From: Pseudarthrobacter sulfonivorans
GTDB lineage: Bacteria; Actinomycetota; Actinomycetes; Actinomycetales; Micrococcaceae
Length of the DNA stretch: 64,000 nucleotides
Direction: 5' to 3'
Assembly (NCBI RefSeq): GCF_014712225.1
Contig: NZ_JACXBW010000013.1
Span: forward strand, 1 to 64,000
The notes beneath the pieces were generated by a model that was not told the origin of the DNA, did not search any database, and saw only the letters and a program-made list of their open reading frames with translations. The stretch's first letter is position 1. Every line of letters starts with the position of its first letter. Shown in pieces: positions 28,067-37,673 of this stretch. The position numbers and the translations under genes are program-made.

Positions 28067-29116
28067 ATGGCATTTTTCACTGATCACAACCGCCGCCCAG
28101 GCCGCGTGCGCTCGCTGGCGGCACTCCCCGCCGTCGTACTTCTCGGAACGGCAGCACTGTCCGGGTGCTCAGACCCCGGCGCTGCCGCTGCCGGATCCGG
28201 CAGCGCGTCCGCGACCGCGGCACGCAACGGCGTGGTGTACAACACCGCCCCTGACCAGCAGCGGATCCGGGCGGAGAAGGACGCGGCGCTCGTCGCCAAG
28301 GTACCGGAGCTTATCGGCAAGGACGGAAAGCTGACCGTGGCCACCACGGCAGGGTCCATCCCGCTGAGCTTCCACGCCACCGACGACAAGACGCCGATCG
28401 GCGTCGAGCTGGACCTCGCCCAGCTGGTGGCGGACAAGCTCGGACTTGAACTCGACATCCAGGTCACGTCCTGGGAGAACTGGCCGCTGAAGACCCAGTC
28501 GGGCGACTTTGAAGCAGTGTTCTCCAATGTGGGCGTTAACAAGGACCGCGTGAAACTGTTCGATTTCGCCACCTACCGGGCGGCCTTCATGGGCTTCGAA
28601 GCCAAGAAGTCCGCCACCTACGACATCAAGGGCGCTGACGACATTTCCGGCCTGAAGGTCTCCGTGGGTTCGGGCACCAACCAGGAGAAGATCCTGCTGG
28701 CCTGGAACAAGGAGCTGGAGGAAAAGGGCAAGGCTCCCGCCGTCCTGCAGTACTACTCCACCGACGCCGACACCATCCTGGCGCTCTCCTCCGGCCGGAC
28801 CGACCTCAACATCGCCCCGTACCCGTCCACCGTCTACCGGGAAAACACGCGCGACGACCTGAAAGTGGTGGGCAAGGTCAACGCCGGCTGGCCGTCCGAA
28901 ACCCTCGTGGCCGCCACCACACTCCGCGGCAACGGCCTCGCCCCAGTGCTCACGGAAGCCCTCAACTCGGCCATCAAGGACGGTTCCTACGCCGAGGTCC
29001 TGGAACGCTGGGGCCTCTCGGAGGAAGCCCTGCCGGAATCCAGGACCGTCACCGCGGAAACCTTCGCGGCCAGCCAGGCCACCGCAACTGCGGCACCTTC
29101 AGGAAAGGCATCATGA
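28067..29116 (+). CDS. Amino-acid ABC transporter solute-binding lipoprotein
   Basis: 349 residues with a lipoprotein signal ending in the lipobox ALSGC near residue 36, then a family 3 SBP domain (FHATDDKTPIGVELDLAQLV, GSGTNQEKILLAWN). The ATG at 28067 has AAAGGA upstream; an earlier in-frame start at 28034 lies inside the ATPase gene. It is clearly a paralogue of the protein at 57847-58830, sharing for example FDFATYR and GSGTNQE. Its stop overlaps the DUF1684 start (ATGA). Confidence 0.92.
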   Translation: MAFFTDHNRRPGRVRSLAALPAVVLLGTAALSGCSDPGAAAAGSGSASATAARNGVVYNTAPDQQRIRAEKDAALVAKVPELIGKDGKLTVATTAGSIPLSFHATDDKTPIGVELDLAQLVADKLGLELDIQVTSWENWPLKTQSGDFEAVFSNVGVNKDRVKLFDFATYRAAFMGFEAKKSATYDIKGADDISGLKVSVGSGTNQEKILLAWNKELEEKGKAPAVLQYYSTDADTILALSSGRTDLNIAPYPSTVYRENTRDDLKVVGKVNAGWPSETLVAATTLRGNGLAPVLTEALNSAIKDGSYAEVLERWGLSEEALPESRTVTAETFAASQATATAAPSGKAS

Positions 29117-29949
29117 ACGCAACGTCCGCTGGGACCGCCCTTGAGTCCTTCGACGCCGACTGGCAGGACTGGCACGCCGCCCACGAGCGCAACCGCGCCC
29201 ACCCGCACGGCTTTCTCGCGGTGACCCACCTGCACTGGCCGGGCGCGGAAGCCACCCCGCTGGAAGGTGCTCCCGGCACCTGGCGTGTGGATAACGGCGT
29301 CGTCCGCGTAGTCCTCGAGCCGGACGAGAGCCTGCAGCGGGACGGGCAGGAACTGAACACCGAAGGTGGCACCGCTGTCACTTTCGGCCCCCTTGAGGAG
29401 CGCAGCGGGATCAACCTCGCCTCGGGCGACACGGTGATCGAGGTGGCCAAGCGCGGCGGCGAGTACATTGTCCGGCCCCGGAACCCCGGCAACCCGCTGC
29501 TGCAGGAATACCAGGGCACACCCGCCTACACGCCAAACGCGGCCTTCTCCGTGGCCGGAACGTACGTGCCGTTTGAGGTGCCGCGCACAACCACGGTGGG
29601 CGCCGCCGTCGAAGGCATCCAGCACGTGTACGAGGCGCCGGGTGAGATCCGGTTCAAGCTGGCCGGCCAGGAGCTGACGCTGACCGCGTTCAACGGCCAC
29701 GCCCCGGGCTCGCTGTCGGTGCTGTTCACGGACCAGACCTCCGGCAGGACCACCTACCAGGCGAACCGCTCGCTCTCGGTGGTTCCCGCGGCGGACGGCA
29801 CCGTGCACCTGGACTTCAACCGCGCCGTGAACCTGCCCTGCGCCTACACCGACCTGGCCACCTGCCCGCTGCCGCCGGCCGAAAACCGGCTGCCGGTGCC
29901 CATCGAAGCCGGCGAAAAGATTCCCTACGAACGTCAGGACCAGAAGTGA
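29113..29949 (+). CDS. DUF1684 domain protein
   Basis: A 278-residue soluble protein. The family pattern is seen in the N-terminal DWHAAHERNRAHPHGFLAVT and in the C-terminal NLPCAYTDLATCPLPPAENR, the conserved Cys/Pro-rich end of DUF1684. The biochemical function of the family is not established. It is coupled by four-base overlaps to the solute-binding gene before and the LLM gene after, so it should act on the same imported substrate. Confidence 0.85.
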   Translation: MNATSAGTALESFDADWQDWHAAHERNRAHPHGFLAVTHLHWPGAEATPLEGAPGTWRVDNGVVRVVLEPDESLQRDGQELNTEGGTAVTFGPLEERSGINLASGDTVIEVAKRGGEYIVRPRNPGNPLLQEYQGTPAYTPNAAFSVAGTYVPFEVPRTTTVGAAVEGIQHVYEAPGEIRFKLAGQELTLTAFNGHAPGSLSVLFTDQTSGRTTYQANRSLSVVPAADGTVHLDFNRAVNLPCAYTDLATCPLPPAENRLPVPIEAGEKIPYERQDQK

Positions 29950-31070
29950 GCACGCCAAAACACCGCACCGCGAAGGCGGGCAGAGCCGGCTTCCTGGCCA
30001 TCGAACTCGACGGCGCGGGCTGGGACGGTACCGGGGTTGGCGGCGATACCGGGTTCGCCAGCCTCGCCGGGGCCGTCCTTGCCGCTGAGTCCGCAGGGTT
30101 CCACGTGGCCACCTTCGCGGACGCGCCGGTTCCGGGCCGCGCCAACGCCCTGCAGCGTGCCGCCTACGCCGGGCCGCTGACCCGGACCATCGCGCTGGTT
30201 CCCGAGGTGGACACCGTTTACACCGAGCCGTTCCACGTCTCCACCCAGCTCGCCAGCCTCGACTACGTCTCCGGCGGCCGTGCCGGATGGATCGCCACCG
30301 CAGCGGAATCACCCGAGGCAGCCGCCGCCGTCGGACGCGGCAACGTGACCGGCACCGCGCTGGCGCAGGAGGCTGCAGCCTCCATCGAGGTGTCCCGCCG
30401 GCTCTGGGACTCGTGGGAGGACGGCGCCGTGATCCGCGACGTCGCCACCGGCCGTTACATCGACGTGGACAAACTGCACTACGTTGATTTTGATGCTTCG
30501 GCCGGCTCCGAAACGCCGGCAGGTTTTTCCGGCCCCGCTTACTCGGTCAAGGGCCCGTCCATCATTCCCAGGCCGCTGCAGGGGCAGCTGCCCGTGCTTG
30601 CCGCTGCCTCCGTGGTGGGTGCGGGGCAGGTTGCCGCGGATGCCGTGGACGCTGTCTTCGTCACCGCGCCGACGCCCGAACTGCTCGCCGCGGAAATCAG
30701 GGATGTCCGGGACCGCGTCGGTGCGTCCGTGGCGGTTATCGCCGAGCTCGACGTCGTCCTGGACTCGCGCGGGCAGGTTGCGGCTGAGCGGGCGGCCGGC
30801 ACCGAAAGCGGCCGCGCGCGCTACGCCGGCACTGCTGCCGGGCTCGCGGACCTCCTCGAGCTGCTGCTGGCGGAGGCCGACGGCGTCCGTCTCCACCCGG
30901 CGTCGCTCGCCGCGGAGCTGGACGAGCTTTCACGCCTGGTCCTGCCGGATCTGAGGCGTCGGGGCGTCCTTCGGGCGCCGGTGCAGGACGGCACCTTCCG
31001 CGACCTGCTGGGACTGACCCGGCCGGCCAGCCGCTACGCACACTCATCCACGGCCGCCGCCGGAAACTAA
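29946..31070 (+). CDS. LLM-class flavin-dependent oxidoreductase (NtaA/DmoA-like)
   Basis: 374 residues of the bacterial-luciferase fold. Segments such as PFHVSTQLASLDYVSGGRAG and SRRLWDSWEDGAVIRD match the nitrilotriacetate/dimethylsulfide monooxygenase type. It is shorter than the next gene's product, with a compressed N-terminal half, and may be a diverged partner. It starts with GTG overlapping the DUF1684 stop. No flavin reductase gene is present in the window, so reduced FMN must come from elsewhere. Confidence 0.85.
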   Translation: MSTPKHRTAKAGRAGFLAIELDGAGWDGTGVGGDTGFASLAGAVLAAESAGFHVATFADAPVPGRANALQRAAYAGPLTRTIALVPEVDTVYTEPFHVSTQLASLDYVSGGRAGWIATAAESPEAAAAVGRGNVTGTALAQEAAASIEVSRRLWDSWEDGAVIRDVATGRYIDVDKLHYVDFDASAGSETPAGFSGPAYSVKGPSIIPRPLQGQLPVLAAASVVGAGQVAADAVDAVFVTAPTPELLAAEIRDVRDRVGASVAVIAELDVVLDSRGQVAAERAAGTESGRARYAGTAAGLADLLELLLAEADGVRLHPASLAAELDELSRLVLPDLRRRGVLRAPVQDGTFRDLLGLTRPASRYAHSSTAAAGN

Positions 31071-31080
31071 GGGGAACTCC

Positions 31081-32454
31081 ATGACACAGCACAGCCGTGC
31101 TAAATCCGACGTTTTCACGCCGTCGGGGAAGCTGCAGTTCGGCATCTTCTTCCAGGGGGTCAACTCCGGCACCATCTGGAAAGCTGCCGAATCGGGATCG
31201 CAGACCGACTTCGAATCGTTCCGCCGCATCGTCCAGACCGCAGAGCGCGGGCTGTTCGCAGCGTTTTTCCTGGGCGAGGGGCTCCGCCTGCGGGAACACC
31301 TCGGCAGGCCGCACGCGCTGGATGTGGTGGGCAGGCCGGACGCGCAGACGATGCTTGCCGCCCTGGCGTCGGTGACCAAAAACATCGGGCTGGTGGCCAC
31401 CCAGAACACCACCTACAACGACCCCGCGGACCTGGCGCACCGGCTCGCCTCGCTGGACCTCATCTCCGGTGGACGTGCCGCGTGGAACATCGTGACGACC
31501 GACAACGCCTGGACCGGCGCGAACTTCCGCCGCGGCGGATACCTGGACCATGCAGACCGCTACAGGCACGCCGAAGCCTTCGTCGAGACGGCCAAGCGCA
31601 TCTGGGACTCCTGGGAAACTCCGTCCGGTCCGGCCCGCCGGGTGCTGCATGAGGGCCAGCACTACACGGTGGACGTGACCCCGCGCCTGCCCCGAAGCGC
31701 GCAGTACCGGCCGGTGCTTTTCCAGGCGGGCGACTCCCCGGAAGGGCGCGACTTTGCCGCCCGCCAGGCGGATGTCATCTTCTCGGCCCACCCCAAGTTC
31801 GATGCCGCCGTCGAGTTCCGCAAGGACCTGGTGGCCCGCTCGCTTGCCGCCGGCCGCGGAGCCAACGCCGTGCAGATCATGCCAGCCAGCGAATTTATCC
31901 TGGCGCCCACTGCTGACGAGGCCGCCGCGAAGAAGGAGTGGGTGCGCAGCCTGCAGATCGGCCCGCAGCAGGCGGTGGCCTACCTGGAGCAGTTCTGGGG
32001 CCGCGAGCTCTCCGAATACGATCCGGACGGGCCGCTGCCGGAGATCGACCCCGTGGTGGAGGAGACCTCCGAGACGCGCGGCAGCGGCTTCCACGGCGCG
32101 AAGGCCCGGCAGCTGGCGGACCAGTGGCGGGCCGAGGCCAAGGACAAGGGCCTCTCCATCCGGCAGTTCGTCACCTCGAAGACGGCCCGCATCGATGCCA
32201 CCTTCACGGGTTCCTACACGGCGGTGGCGGACGAGCTGGCTGAATTCGCCCGGGTGGGCTCGGTGGACGGGTTCAACATCTCCCCGTGGCTGATCCCCAC
32301 GGGCCTGGATGACATCGTGAACCACCTGGTGCCGGAACTGCAGGAACGGGGCGTCTATCCCACGGAGTATGCGGGCAGCACGCTGCGCGGGAACCTTGGG
32401 CTGGACACGCCGGTTCGTTCTGCGGATGAGGCCGCGGAGACGGTCCGGGCCTGA
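31081..32454 (+). CDS. NtaA/DmoA-family FMN-dependent monooxygenase
   Basis: 457 residues, full family length. Hallmarks are the start KLQFGIFFQGVNSGTIW, NIGLVATQNTTYNDPADLAH, the SGGRAAWNIVTTDNAWTGAN segment and QAGDSPEGRDFAARQAD. The group includes NtaA, DszA, SnaA and Bacillus YtnJ/CmoJ, which oxygenate S- or N-substituted compounds with FMNH2. It is the last gene of the operon, with a weak hairpin (32483-32511) following. Oxidation of a sulfur- or nitrogen-linked carbon is expected; the substrate is not known. Confidence 0.92.
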   Translation: MTQHSRAKSDVFTPSGKLQFGIFFQGVNSGTIWKAAESGSQTDFESFRRIVQTAERGLFAAFFLGEGLRLREHLGRPHALDVVGRPDAQTMLAALASVTKNIGLVATQNTTYNDPADLAHRLASLDLISGGRAAWNIVTTDNAWTGANFRRGGYLDHADRYRHAEAFVETAKRIWDSWETPSGPARRVLHEGQHYTVDVTPRLPRSAQYRPVLFQAGDSPEGRDFAARQADVIFSAHPKFDAAVEFRKDLVARSLAAGRGANAVQIMPASEFILAPTADEAAAKKEWVRSLQIGPQQAVAYLEQFWGRELSEYDPDGPLPEIDPVVEETSETRGSGFHGAKARQLADQWRAEAKDKGLSIRQFVTSKTARIDATFTGSYTAVADELAEFARVGSVDGFNISPWLIPTGLDDIVNHLVPELQERGVYPTEYAGSTLRGNLGLDTPVRSADEAAETVRA

Positions 32455-33025
32455 TGCACGTGGCGGGCTTCGGGAGAAGGGGCGACGGCGGCGGCGAGGA
32501 GAGCGCCGTCGTCGACCCTTCCGCTGAAGGTGCCGGTAGCCGCGGTACTGTCATGCTGCAGCTGATGGTGTGGGAGCAGCAGCTGTAGGGTTCTGGCATG
32601 GCCGCGGGTTGGCGTTGCTCGTACTGATCCACGGTGCTAGGCGCCCATACTCCAATCCTCCGGGCCGCCACCGTGGACCTCCAACCCGCAGATGCCAGTG
32701 TGAAATCTATGACCGTCACAACGCAGTGTTCGGAATGCCTGCGCTGGACTCTATTCTGACGCTGTTCGGACCAGGACCTGACGTCAGGTTGGGGTGTGCT
32801 CTAACTCGATGAAAGTCCTAGCTAGGGCTCCAGGTTCAGAGCGCGGCTAGCCTAGGCGTTGACGGTTCAGGGGGATCTCTGTCAGCAAGTCGGCCGGACA
32901 AGCTCAAGGTCCTCCCGTGCGACCCGCCTCCGAAGGGATTGTTCTACTGCTTCAGTCCACCCGGCCCTGACCCTAGTCTGAGAAACAGGTCGACCAACGG
33001 GGCGATAATCCACAGTTCAAGGCCG
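32455..33025. other. Gene-poor left junction of the catabolic island
   Basis: 571 bases with no convincing gene. A weak hairpin (8-bp arms, 32483-32511) may end the upstream operon. A perfect 14-base palindrome, ACCTGACGTCAGGT, lies at 32776-32789. GC content appears to drop on the right side of this stretch. No tRNA, integrase or terminal repeat was found. Confidence 0.5.
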
Positions 33026-34273
33026 CTATCCCGGCCGCCTGGCGGAGGCAAGCTTATGGGTTGGAGAGCGTAGAGCGAGGTCGTAACGTCCGACGAAGAT
33101 CAAGACTGTTCCGAACAGGCTGAGCAGAGCGCATACGATCCATGCTGTCGTCAGATCGAAGTACTCGATTAGCATCCCTATCGCTAAGGGGCCGGCAGCC
33201 GATCCTAGGCCGAAACCCGTCTGCAGAACGCCTGTTGCCAGGGCTGGGTACTCGGTGTTTTGCCGGACCACCACGAGCTGGGCGAGGCCAGTCCAACTCC
33301 AGCCGATCGCAAATGCAAGGAACGCACCGACGAAAAACCCTTCACTACCGCCGGACGCGAGGATCAGGAAACCTACACCTCCTAATGAAATAAGTATCAA
33401 GATCAATGTGGATGCAGATTTAACGTGAAGGTGGTCAGCAGAGGCTCCGAGCACGATGCGAGCACATACGGATACCACAGAGCAAAGAATTGCGACGCTG
33501 CCAGCGGCGTGTAGTGGAACCCCCGATTCGAGGGCTGTTGGAATCAGAAAGACTGCAAACCCAGTGCCAGCCGCCGTCGCGCTCCCCGCACCGATGGCCA
33601 TGGCCCATAACCCCCGAGAATTTCGCTCATTCAGATGAGGCTCTGCGAAGGAATTCCTGAGCCCCCTGATTCTGAATGTTGCGTATATTGCGGGCAGAAG
33701 AGCTCCAAGCACTCCTGCTCCGAATAACCACCTCCAACTAAAATGTGCATCTCCGAACGAGATCAGGACCCCGCAGAGGAGACCGGCCGCTGGAGCGGCC
33801 GACTGCTTGATGCCAAGGGCAAGTCCCAGCCGGGATGGCGACACCCCTGCGGCGATGCTACTGTTCGCCGCTGAAGCGCCAATAGCGTTTGCCGCACCCA
33901 ACACAAGCATCCCCGCATAGATCATGGGAGGCGCCACTGCTGCGGCAATCAAGGCCATGCCGGAGGCAGCAAGAGTTCCAGCGACGACCATCCCAAGGGC
34001 CCCGCCGAATCGTTGAACAACGACGCCCCCGGTTCTTGCGAGAAGACCGCTTCCTCCGAGCAGGACAGCGCTGGCCAGTCCGACGTCGGCAAGCGACATG
34101 CCAAGCTCCTCATCGAGCTGGCCCGCAATCGCCCCGAGAAGAAACGCGGGCAATATACCAGCGATGGTCAGCAGGAGCGAGGGAACAATCGCTTCCATTT
34201 TGAAGAGGAGTGGGCGTGGTTGCCTGATGCCCTCGATGGGATCCGGATGCCCCCCAGTCACCGCTTCCGCCAT
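33026..34273 (-). CDS. MFS transporter
   Basis: A 415-residue major facilitator protein with about 12 hydrophobic segments. The conserved loop after helix 2 reads ARTGGVVVQRFGG. It resembles the CynX/NimT-like group, but the substrate is unknown. It overlaps the upstream ABC permease gene by 16 bases and so ends a four-gene unit (solute-binding protein, ATPase, permease, MFS). Two unrelated carriers in one operon suggest import and export of related compounds, or redundancy. Codon use is less GC-rich than in genes left of 32 kb. Confidence 0.82.
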   Translation of the reverse strand: MAEAVTGGHPDPIEGIRQPRPLLFKMEAIVPSLLLTIAGILPAFLLGAIAGQLDEELGMSLADVGLASAVLLGGSGLLARTGGVVVQRFGGALGMVVAGTLAASGMALIAAAVAPPMIYAGMLVLGAANAIGASAANSSIAAGVSPSRLGLALGIKQSAAPAAGLLCGVLISFGDAHFSWRWLFGAGVLGALLPAIYATFRIRGLRNSFAEPHLNERNSRGLWAMAIGAGSATAAGTGFAVFLIPTALESGVPLHAAGSVAILCSVVSVCARIVLGASADHLHVKSASTLILILISLGGVGFLILASGGSEGFFVGAFLAFAIGWSWTGLAQLVVVRQNTEYPALATGVLQTGFGLGSAAGPLAIGMLIEYFDLTTAWIVCALLSLFGTVLIFVGRYDLALRSPTHKLASARRPG

Positions 34274-35088
34274 GGAACGAGCAAGCGCTCTATTTCAACC
34301 ATGGCCAGGGAAAGAAGTAGACCCAGCGAGGAGATGACGATGAGGGCAGCGTACATGGTACCGACGCTGAACGTCTGCCAAGAGTTCCAGATGAGGAATC
34401 CAAGACCACTGTTTCCCCCCAGCATTTCCGCAACCACGATCAGCATGAGGCCCATACCCGACGCGAGCTGAAGGCCTGTCAAGACAAGCGGAAGCGCGCC
34501 GGGAAGTGCGATATGTCTAAAGGTGTTCCACCGACCGGCTTTAAAGTTACTTCCTACATCGCGATAAATGGGGCTAATTTCCCGAACGCCAGCAGCTGTA
34601 TTGATGGCAACAGGAAAGAAGACCCCTACAGCGACGATCGCGATCTTTGAGACCTCACCGAGCCCAAAGATCAACAGGAAAAGAGGAAAAATTGCGCTTT
34701 TTGGAATCGGATACGTAGCAGCGATGATTGGCTCCATCGCTAGCTTCGCAAAACGGTTAAGTCCCATGAAGAGTCCTACGATGATGCCTGGTACCGCTCC
34801 GAGTGCCAATCCCGCCAGCAGGCGGCCGACACTTGCCCCCGTGTCAGTCCAAAGTGTTCCGGACGTGGCCAAGTCCAGCAGAGAACTCGCTATGGTCGTT
34901 GGAGCGGGAAAGAATCTCGTATCGACGAACCCGCCTCGCGCCGCCACTTCCCAGAGTATGAGCAGGGCGACCGGCGTCGCAACGGAGACGAATCGGTCAG
35001 CCCATGTGGAGTGAATGATTTGGTGTCCGACGCGTCCAGCAAGACTTCGTGCGGGCTCTCGCAAGGCCAAATCTTGTTGGCTACTCAT
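34258..35088 (-). CDS. SsuC/TauC-type ABC transporter permease
   Basis: 276 residues with six membrane helices of the nitrate/sulfonate/taurine permease type. The EAA-like loop sits near YRDVGSNFKAGRWNTFRHIA and is followed by LPGALPLVLTGLQLASGM. It pairs with the ATPase encoded immediately upstream, which overlaps it by ATGA. The ligand is not necessarily a sulfonate; related importers carry aromatic acids, riboflavin or pyrimidine precursors. No sulfonate monooxygenase is nearby. Confidence 0.9.
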   Translation of the reverse strand: MSSQQDLALREPARSLAGRVGHQIIHSTWADRFVSVATPVALLILWEVAARGGFVDTRFFPAPTTIASSLLDLATSGTLWTDTGASVGRLLAGLALGAVPGIIVGLFMGLNRFAKLAMEPIIAATYPIPKSAIFPLFLLIFGLGEVSKIAIVAVGVFFPVAINTAAGVREISPIYRDVGSNFKAGRWNTFRHIALPGALPLVLTGLQLASGMGLMLIVVAEMLGGNSGLGFLIWNSWQTFSVGTMYAALIVISSLGLLLSLAMVEIERLLVPWRKR

Positions 35089-35972
35089 TTCCCCTCACCC
35101 CCGTTAGCCTCCGCGCCGAGGGCTTCCCTGACCTCTCCCTGCAAACCATCCCAAATCTTGCGGACCAAGTGCCCGTACTCGGGCACAGCCCGGAGCTCAA
35201 GGACAGATCGCGGCCGAGGAAACGGGATCTCGATCATCGATTTGAGGCGACCTGGACGAGCGGTCATGATCATCACCCTGTCTCCCATGGTGATTGCTTC
35301 GTCAACACTGTGGGTGATGAAAACGACAGTTTTTCTGTCCTCATCCCAGATTCGGAGTAACTCCTGCTGCAGCACGGCCTTGTTCTGCTCGTCAAGTGCC
35401 GAGAACGGCTCATCCATCAAAAAGATCGCCGGATCGTTCGCAAACGCACGAGCAATCGAGACACGCTGCTTCATTCCGCCCGATAGCTGGTGCGGATAGG
35501 CTGTCTTGAAGCGGGAGAGCCCGGTCTTGTCTAGATAGTGACCAACCCGTTCCTTGACTTCAGCTCTAGGGGCGTGCCGCATGCGGAGGCCAAACGCGGC
35601 GTTGTCCCACACAGTCATCCACGGGAAAATAGATGCTTCCTGGAAAATCATCGAGTTGACCGGGCCATCACCACCACCGTGTTGGAGCTCTATGGTGCCC
35701 TCCGTCGGTTCTTCCAATCCGGCCAGCATCCTCAAGAGTGTGGTCTTTCCGCAGCCGCTCGGACCGACAATCGTGAAGAATTGTCCGCTAGGGATGGAGA
35801 GCGAGATGTCGTCTACAGCTGTAATCGAGCCCTGTCGGGATTTGAATCTCTTCGAAACGTGGTCGATTCTAATAGCTGGCGTCTCGGTTGAATTGACCAA
35901 CCTGCCGTATGGCTGGGCAGCTGTACTCAATGGGCGCTCCTCAAGTTGGTCGGGTCGCGTCAGATTGTTCAT
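35085..35972 (-). CDS. SsuB/TauB-type ABC transporter ATP-binding protein
   Basis: 295 residues. Walker A GPSGCGKTT, Q-loop region MIFQEASIFPWMTV, signature LSGGMKQRVSIARA, Walker B IFLMDEPFSAL and the switch His (ITHSVDEA) are all present. It is coupled by four-base overlaps to the solute-binding gene before it and the permease gene after it. It energises the SsuABC-like importer at the start of the low-GC block. Confidence 0.93.
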   Translation of the reverse strand: MNNLTRPDQLEERPLSTAAQPYGRLVNSTETPAIRIDHVSKRFKSRQGSITAVDDISLSIPSGQFFTIVGPSGCGKTTLLRMLAGLEEPTEGTIELQHGGGDGPVNSMIFQEASIFPWMTVWDNAAFGLRMRHAPRAEVKERVGHYLDKTGLSRFKTAYPHQLSGGMKQRVSIARAFANDPAIFLMDEPFSALDEQNKAVLQQELLRIWDEDRKTVVFITHSVDEAITMGDRVMIMTARPGRLKSMIEIPFPRPRSVLELRAVPEYGHLVRKIWDGLQGEVREALGAEANGGEGK

Positions 35973-37045
35973 CGCTCGCTACGTCCCAGATCGGCGGCAG
36001 CTTTGTCGATAAATGTCGTGTCCACGACGTCGTCTACTTCCACATCTCCCTTCACAAGACCCTTCGCTTTCCAATATACGAGGTCGTGTTTGAGGCTCTC
36101 CATCAGGAGTTCTCCTTTAGGATTCATTTCGGGCATGTAGGCATTGCGTAGCGTGGCCCCGTCAATGCCCGTGTGCGAAACGAGTATTGGAAGAATCTCG
36201 TCGCCCTTGGTGCCGCCGATTTTTCCATCGATGATTGCCTCCGAGTAGTCGCGAACGCCCTTCAGATAAGCCCTCATGAATGCCGTCGCGGTTTCGGGTT
36301 CGCTGGATGCAAAGCGGTCACTAAACATGAGCACACCGATCTGCTGATTCGGATAAACCACGTCCGATCCTGCGAAACGCACAGCTGTACCTGCGGCCAC
36401 AACTTGAGCAACCTGCGGCTCAGCCAATGCCGCCGCATCTATCGCTCCGTTGGCTAAAGCGGTGACTGCATCCGGGCCACCAAGGGTTCGCAGATTGATG
36501 TCATCAAACGCCAAACCGCCCTTCTCCAGCATCTTGTCGAGGTAGATATCGACGGCTCCACCTGCTCCGTAGCTACTGACGGTCAATCCCCTGAGGTCAG
36601 CGAAGGAGGTGAATGCTCCGCTATCAATCAGATCCTTTCTGACAACCAGGGCATAGGCACTGTTGCCCTCGCCCACTATCGCTTTGTCAGAAGCGATCTT
36701 CATATGGACGCCTTGAGCGGCAGCATTGAAGACCCCAGCCGACGACGCTCCCGTCCCCACGTCAAGCTGACCCGAACCGAGCGGGGCGATCATGTCTGCT
36801 GCCGATTTAAAGCTGGCGTTCTCTAGGGTGATTCCTTCCGCGTCGAAGTAGCCCCTGTCGATCGCAATAAACAACGGCGCATTACTGATAGCGGCAGGAA
36901 TACCAATCTTGACGGTGGAGAGACTGGGCCCTTCCGGCGCAGTTCCGCCTGACGCACCTTGGGCACAGGCACTTAGAAGCAGAGTGGCTGCGGCTATTGC
37001 CGATATCGCTGTCGCCCGCTTAACACGGGACATTGTTCCTGGCAT
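35969..37045 (-). CDS. SsuA/NMT1-type ABC solute-binding lipoprotein
   Basis: 358 residues with a lipoprotein signal (LLLSAC lipobox near residue 27), then an NMT1/SsuA-like domain (GIPAAISNAPLFIAIDRGYF, YGAGGAVDIYLDKML). AAGGAG lies nine bases before the ATG. First gene of the unit SBP-ATPase-permease-MFS. An IclR gene is divergent after a 628-base gap. The ligand is unknown; given the neighbours it may be the growth substrate of the P450 pathway or a breakdown product. Confidence 0.9.
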   Translation of the reverse strand: MPGTMSRVKRATAISAIAAATLLLSACAQGASGGTAPEGPSLSTVKIGIPAAISNAPLFIAIDRGYFDAEGITLENASFKSAADMIAPLGSGQLDVGTGASSAGVFNAAAQGVHMKIASDKAIVGEGNSAYALVVRKDLIDSGAFTSFADLRGLTVSSYGAGGAVDIYLDKMLEKGGLAFDDINLRTLGGPDAVTALANGAIDAAALAEPQVAQVVAAGTAVRFAGSDVVYPNQQIGVLMFSDRFASSEPETATAFMRAYLKGVRDYSEAIIDGKIGGTKGDEILPILVSHTGIDGATLRNAYMPEMNPKGELLMESLKHDLVYWKAKGLVKGDVEVDDVVDTTFIDKAAADLGRSER

Positions 37046-37673
37046 CTGTCAGTTCTCCTTTGAACGAACCAGCTACCCGACTGTCGCGTTTATTTCTGCT
37101 CAATCGGATCGTTGCGGTCGCGCCCTCAGATCGGGCAGGTGCCCAGGCGCTCTTCATGACAGCACTCTTTGGGGACTAAGAGACGGAAAACCCATTCATT
37201 TTCTGTTGTCCAGAAAAGGCTGCCCGACATGACCTATTTGACGGCGAGGTCCTGCGGCATGGTGCAAGTGAACCTCGACGGACAAAGCTCCGCTCCGGCC
37301 ACGCAGCGGTCATATCAGCGCTACTGGCCGCACCTGCGAGCCGGACGGCGCTCCACGACATTTACGATGGCCTAAATGCACGTTTCTGGGCGGTTCAAAA
37401 CATCAGTGGGTCCCTTGGGCAGGGCTGGCCATCAAGGAACCACTCAGTGTCTACAGAGTCGCACTGAACCAACGGCTCTCCACCCGTCTCGGACAACATT
37501 GTAGGAAGCACTCACTGACCCTTATTTCGACGCACGACACGCCCGCATTGCCGGCGTGGTTTGTTCTTCGTACCGGCTTGTTCATCAAGGACCCTACCGT
37601 GACGAAGGTCAGGTGGTAGCGGCTCTTTCATTTGGCAAAATGAACGTATCGGAGGTGGACGCGAGTCCATAGC
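37046..37673. promoter_or_regulatory. Divergent region between the SsuABC-like operon and an IclR gene
   Basis: 628 bases without a supported gene. An inverted repeat at 37627-37644 (TTCATTT-GGCA-AAATGAA) lies 30-47 bases before the IclR start and could be its operator. Short open frames here lack ribosome sites or homology. Transport genes to the left probably start from this region. Confidence 0.5.

Noticed and set aside
34258..37045. Taurine or sulfonate import operon
   Set aside because: Only the transporter family matches; no SsuD/TauD-type oxygenase is nearby, so a sulfonate ligand is not supported.
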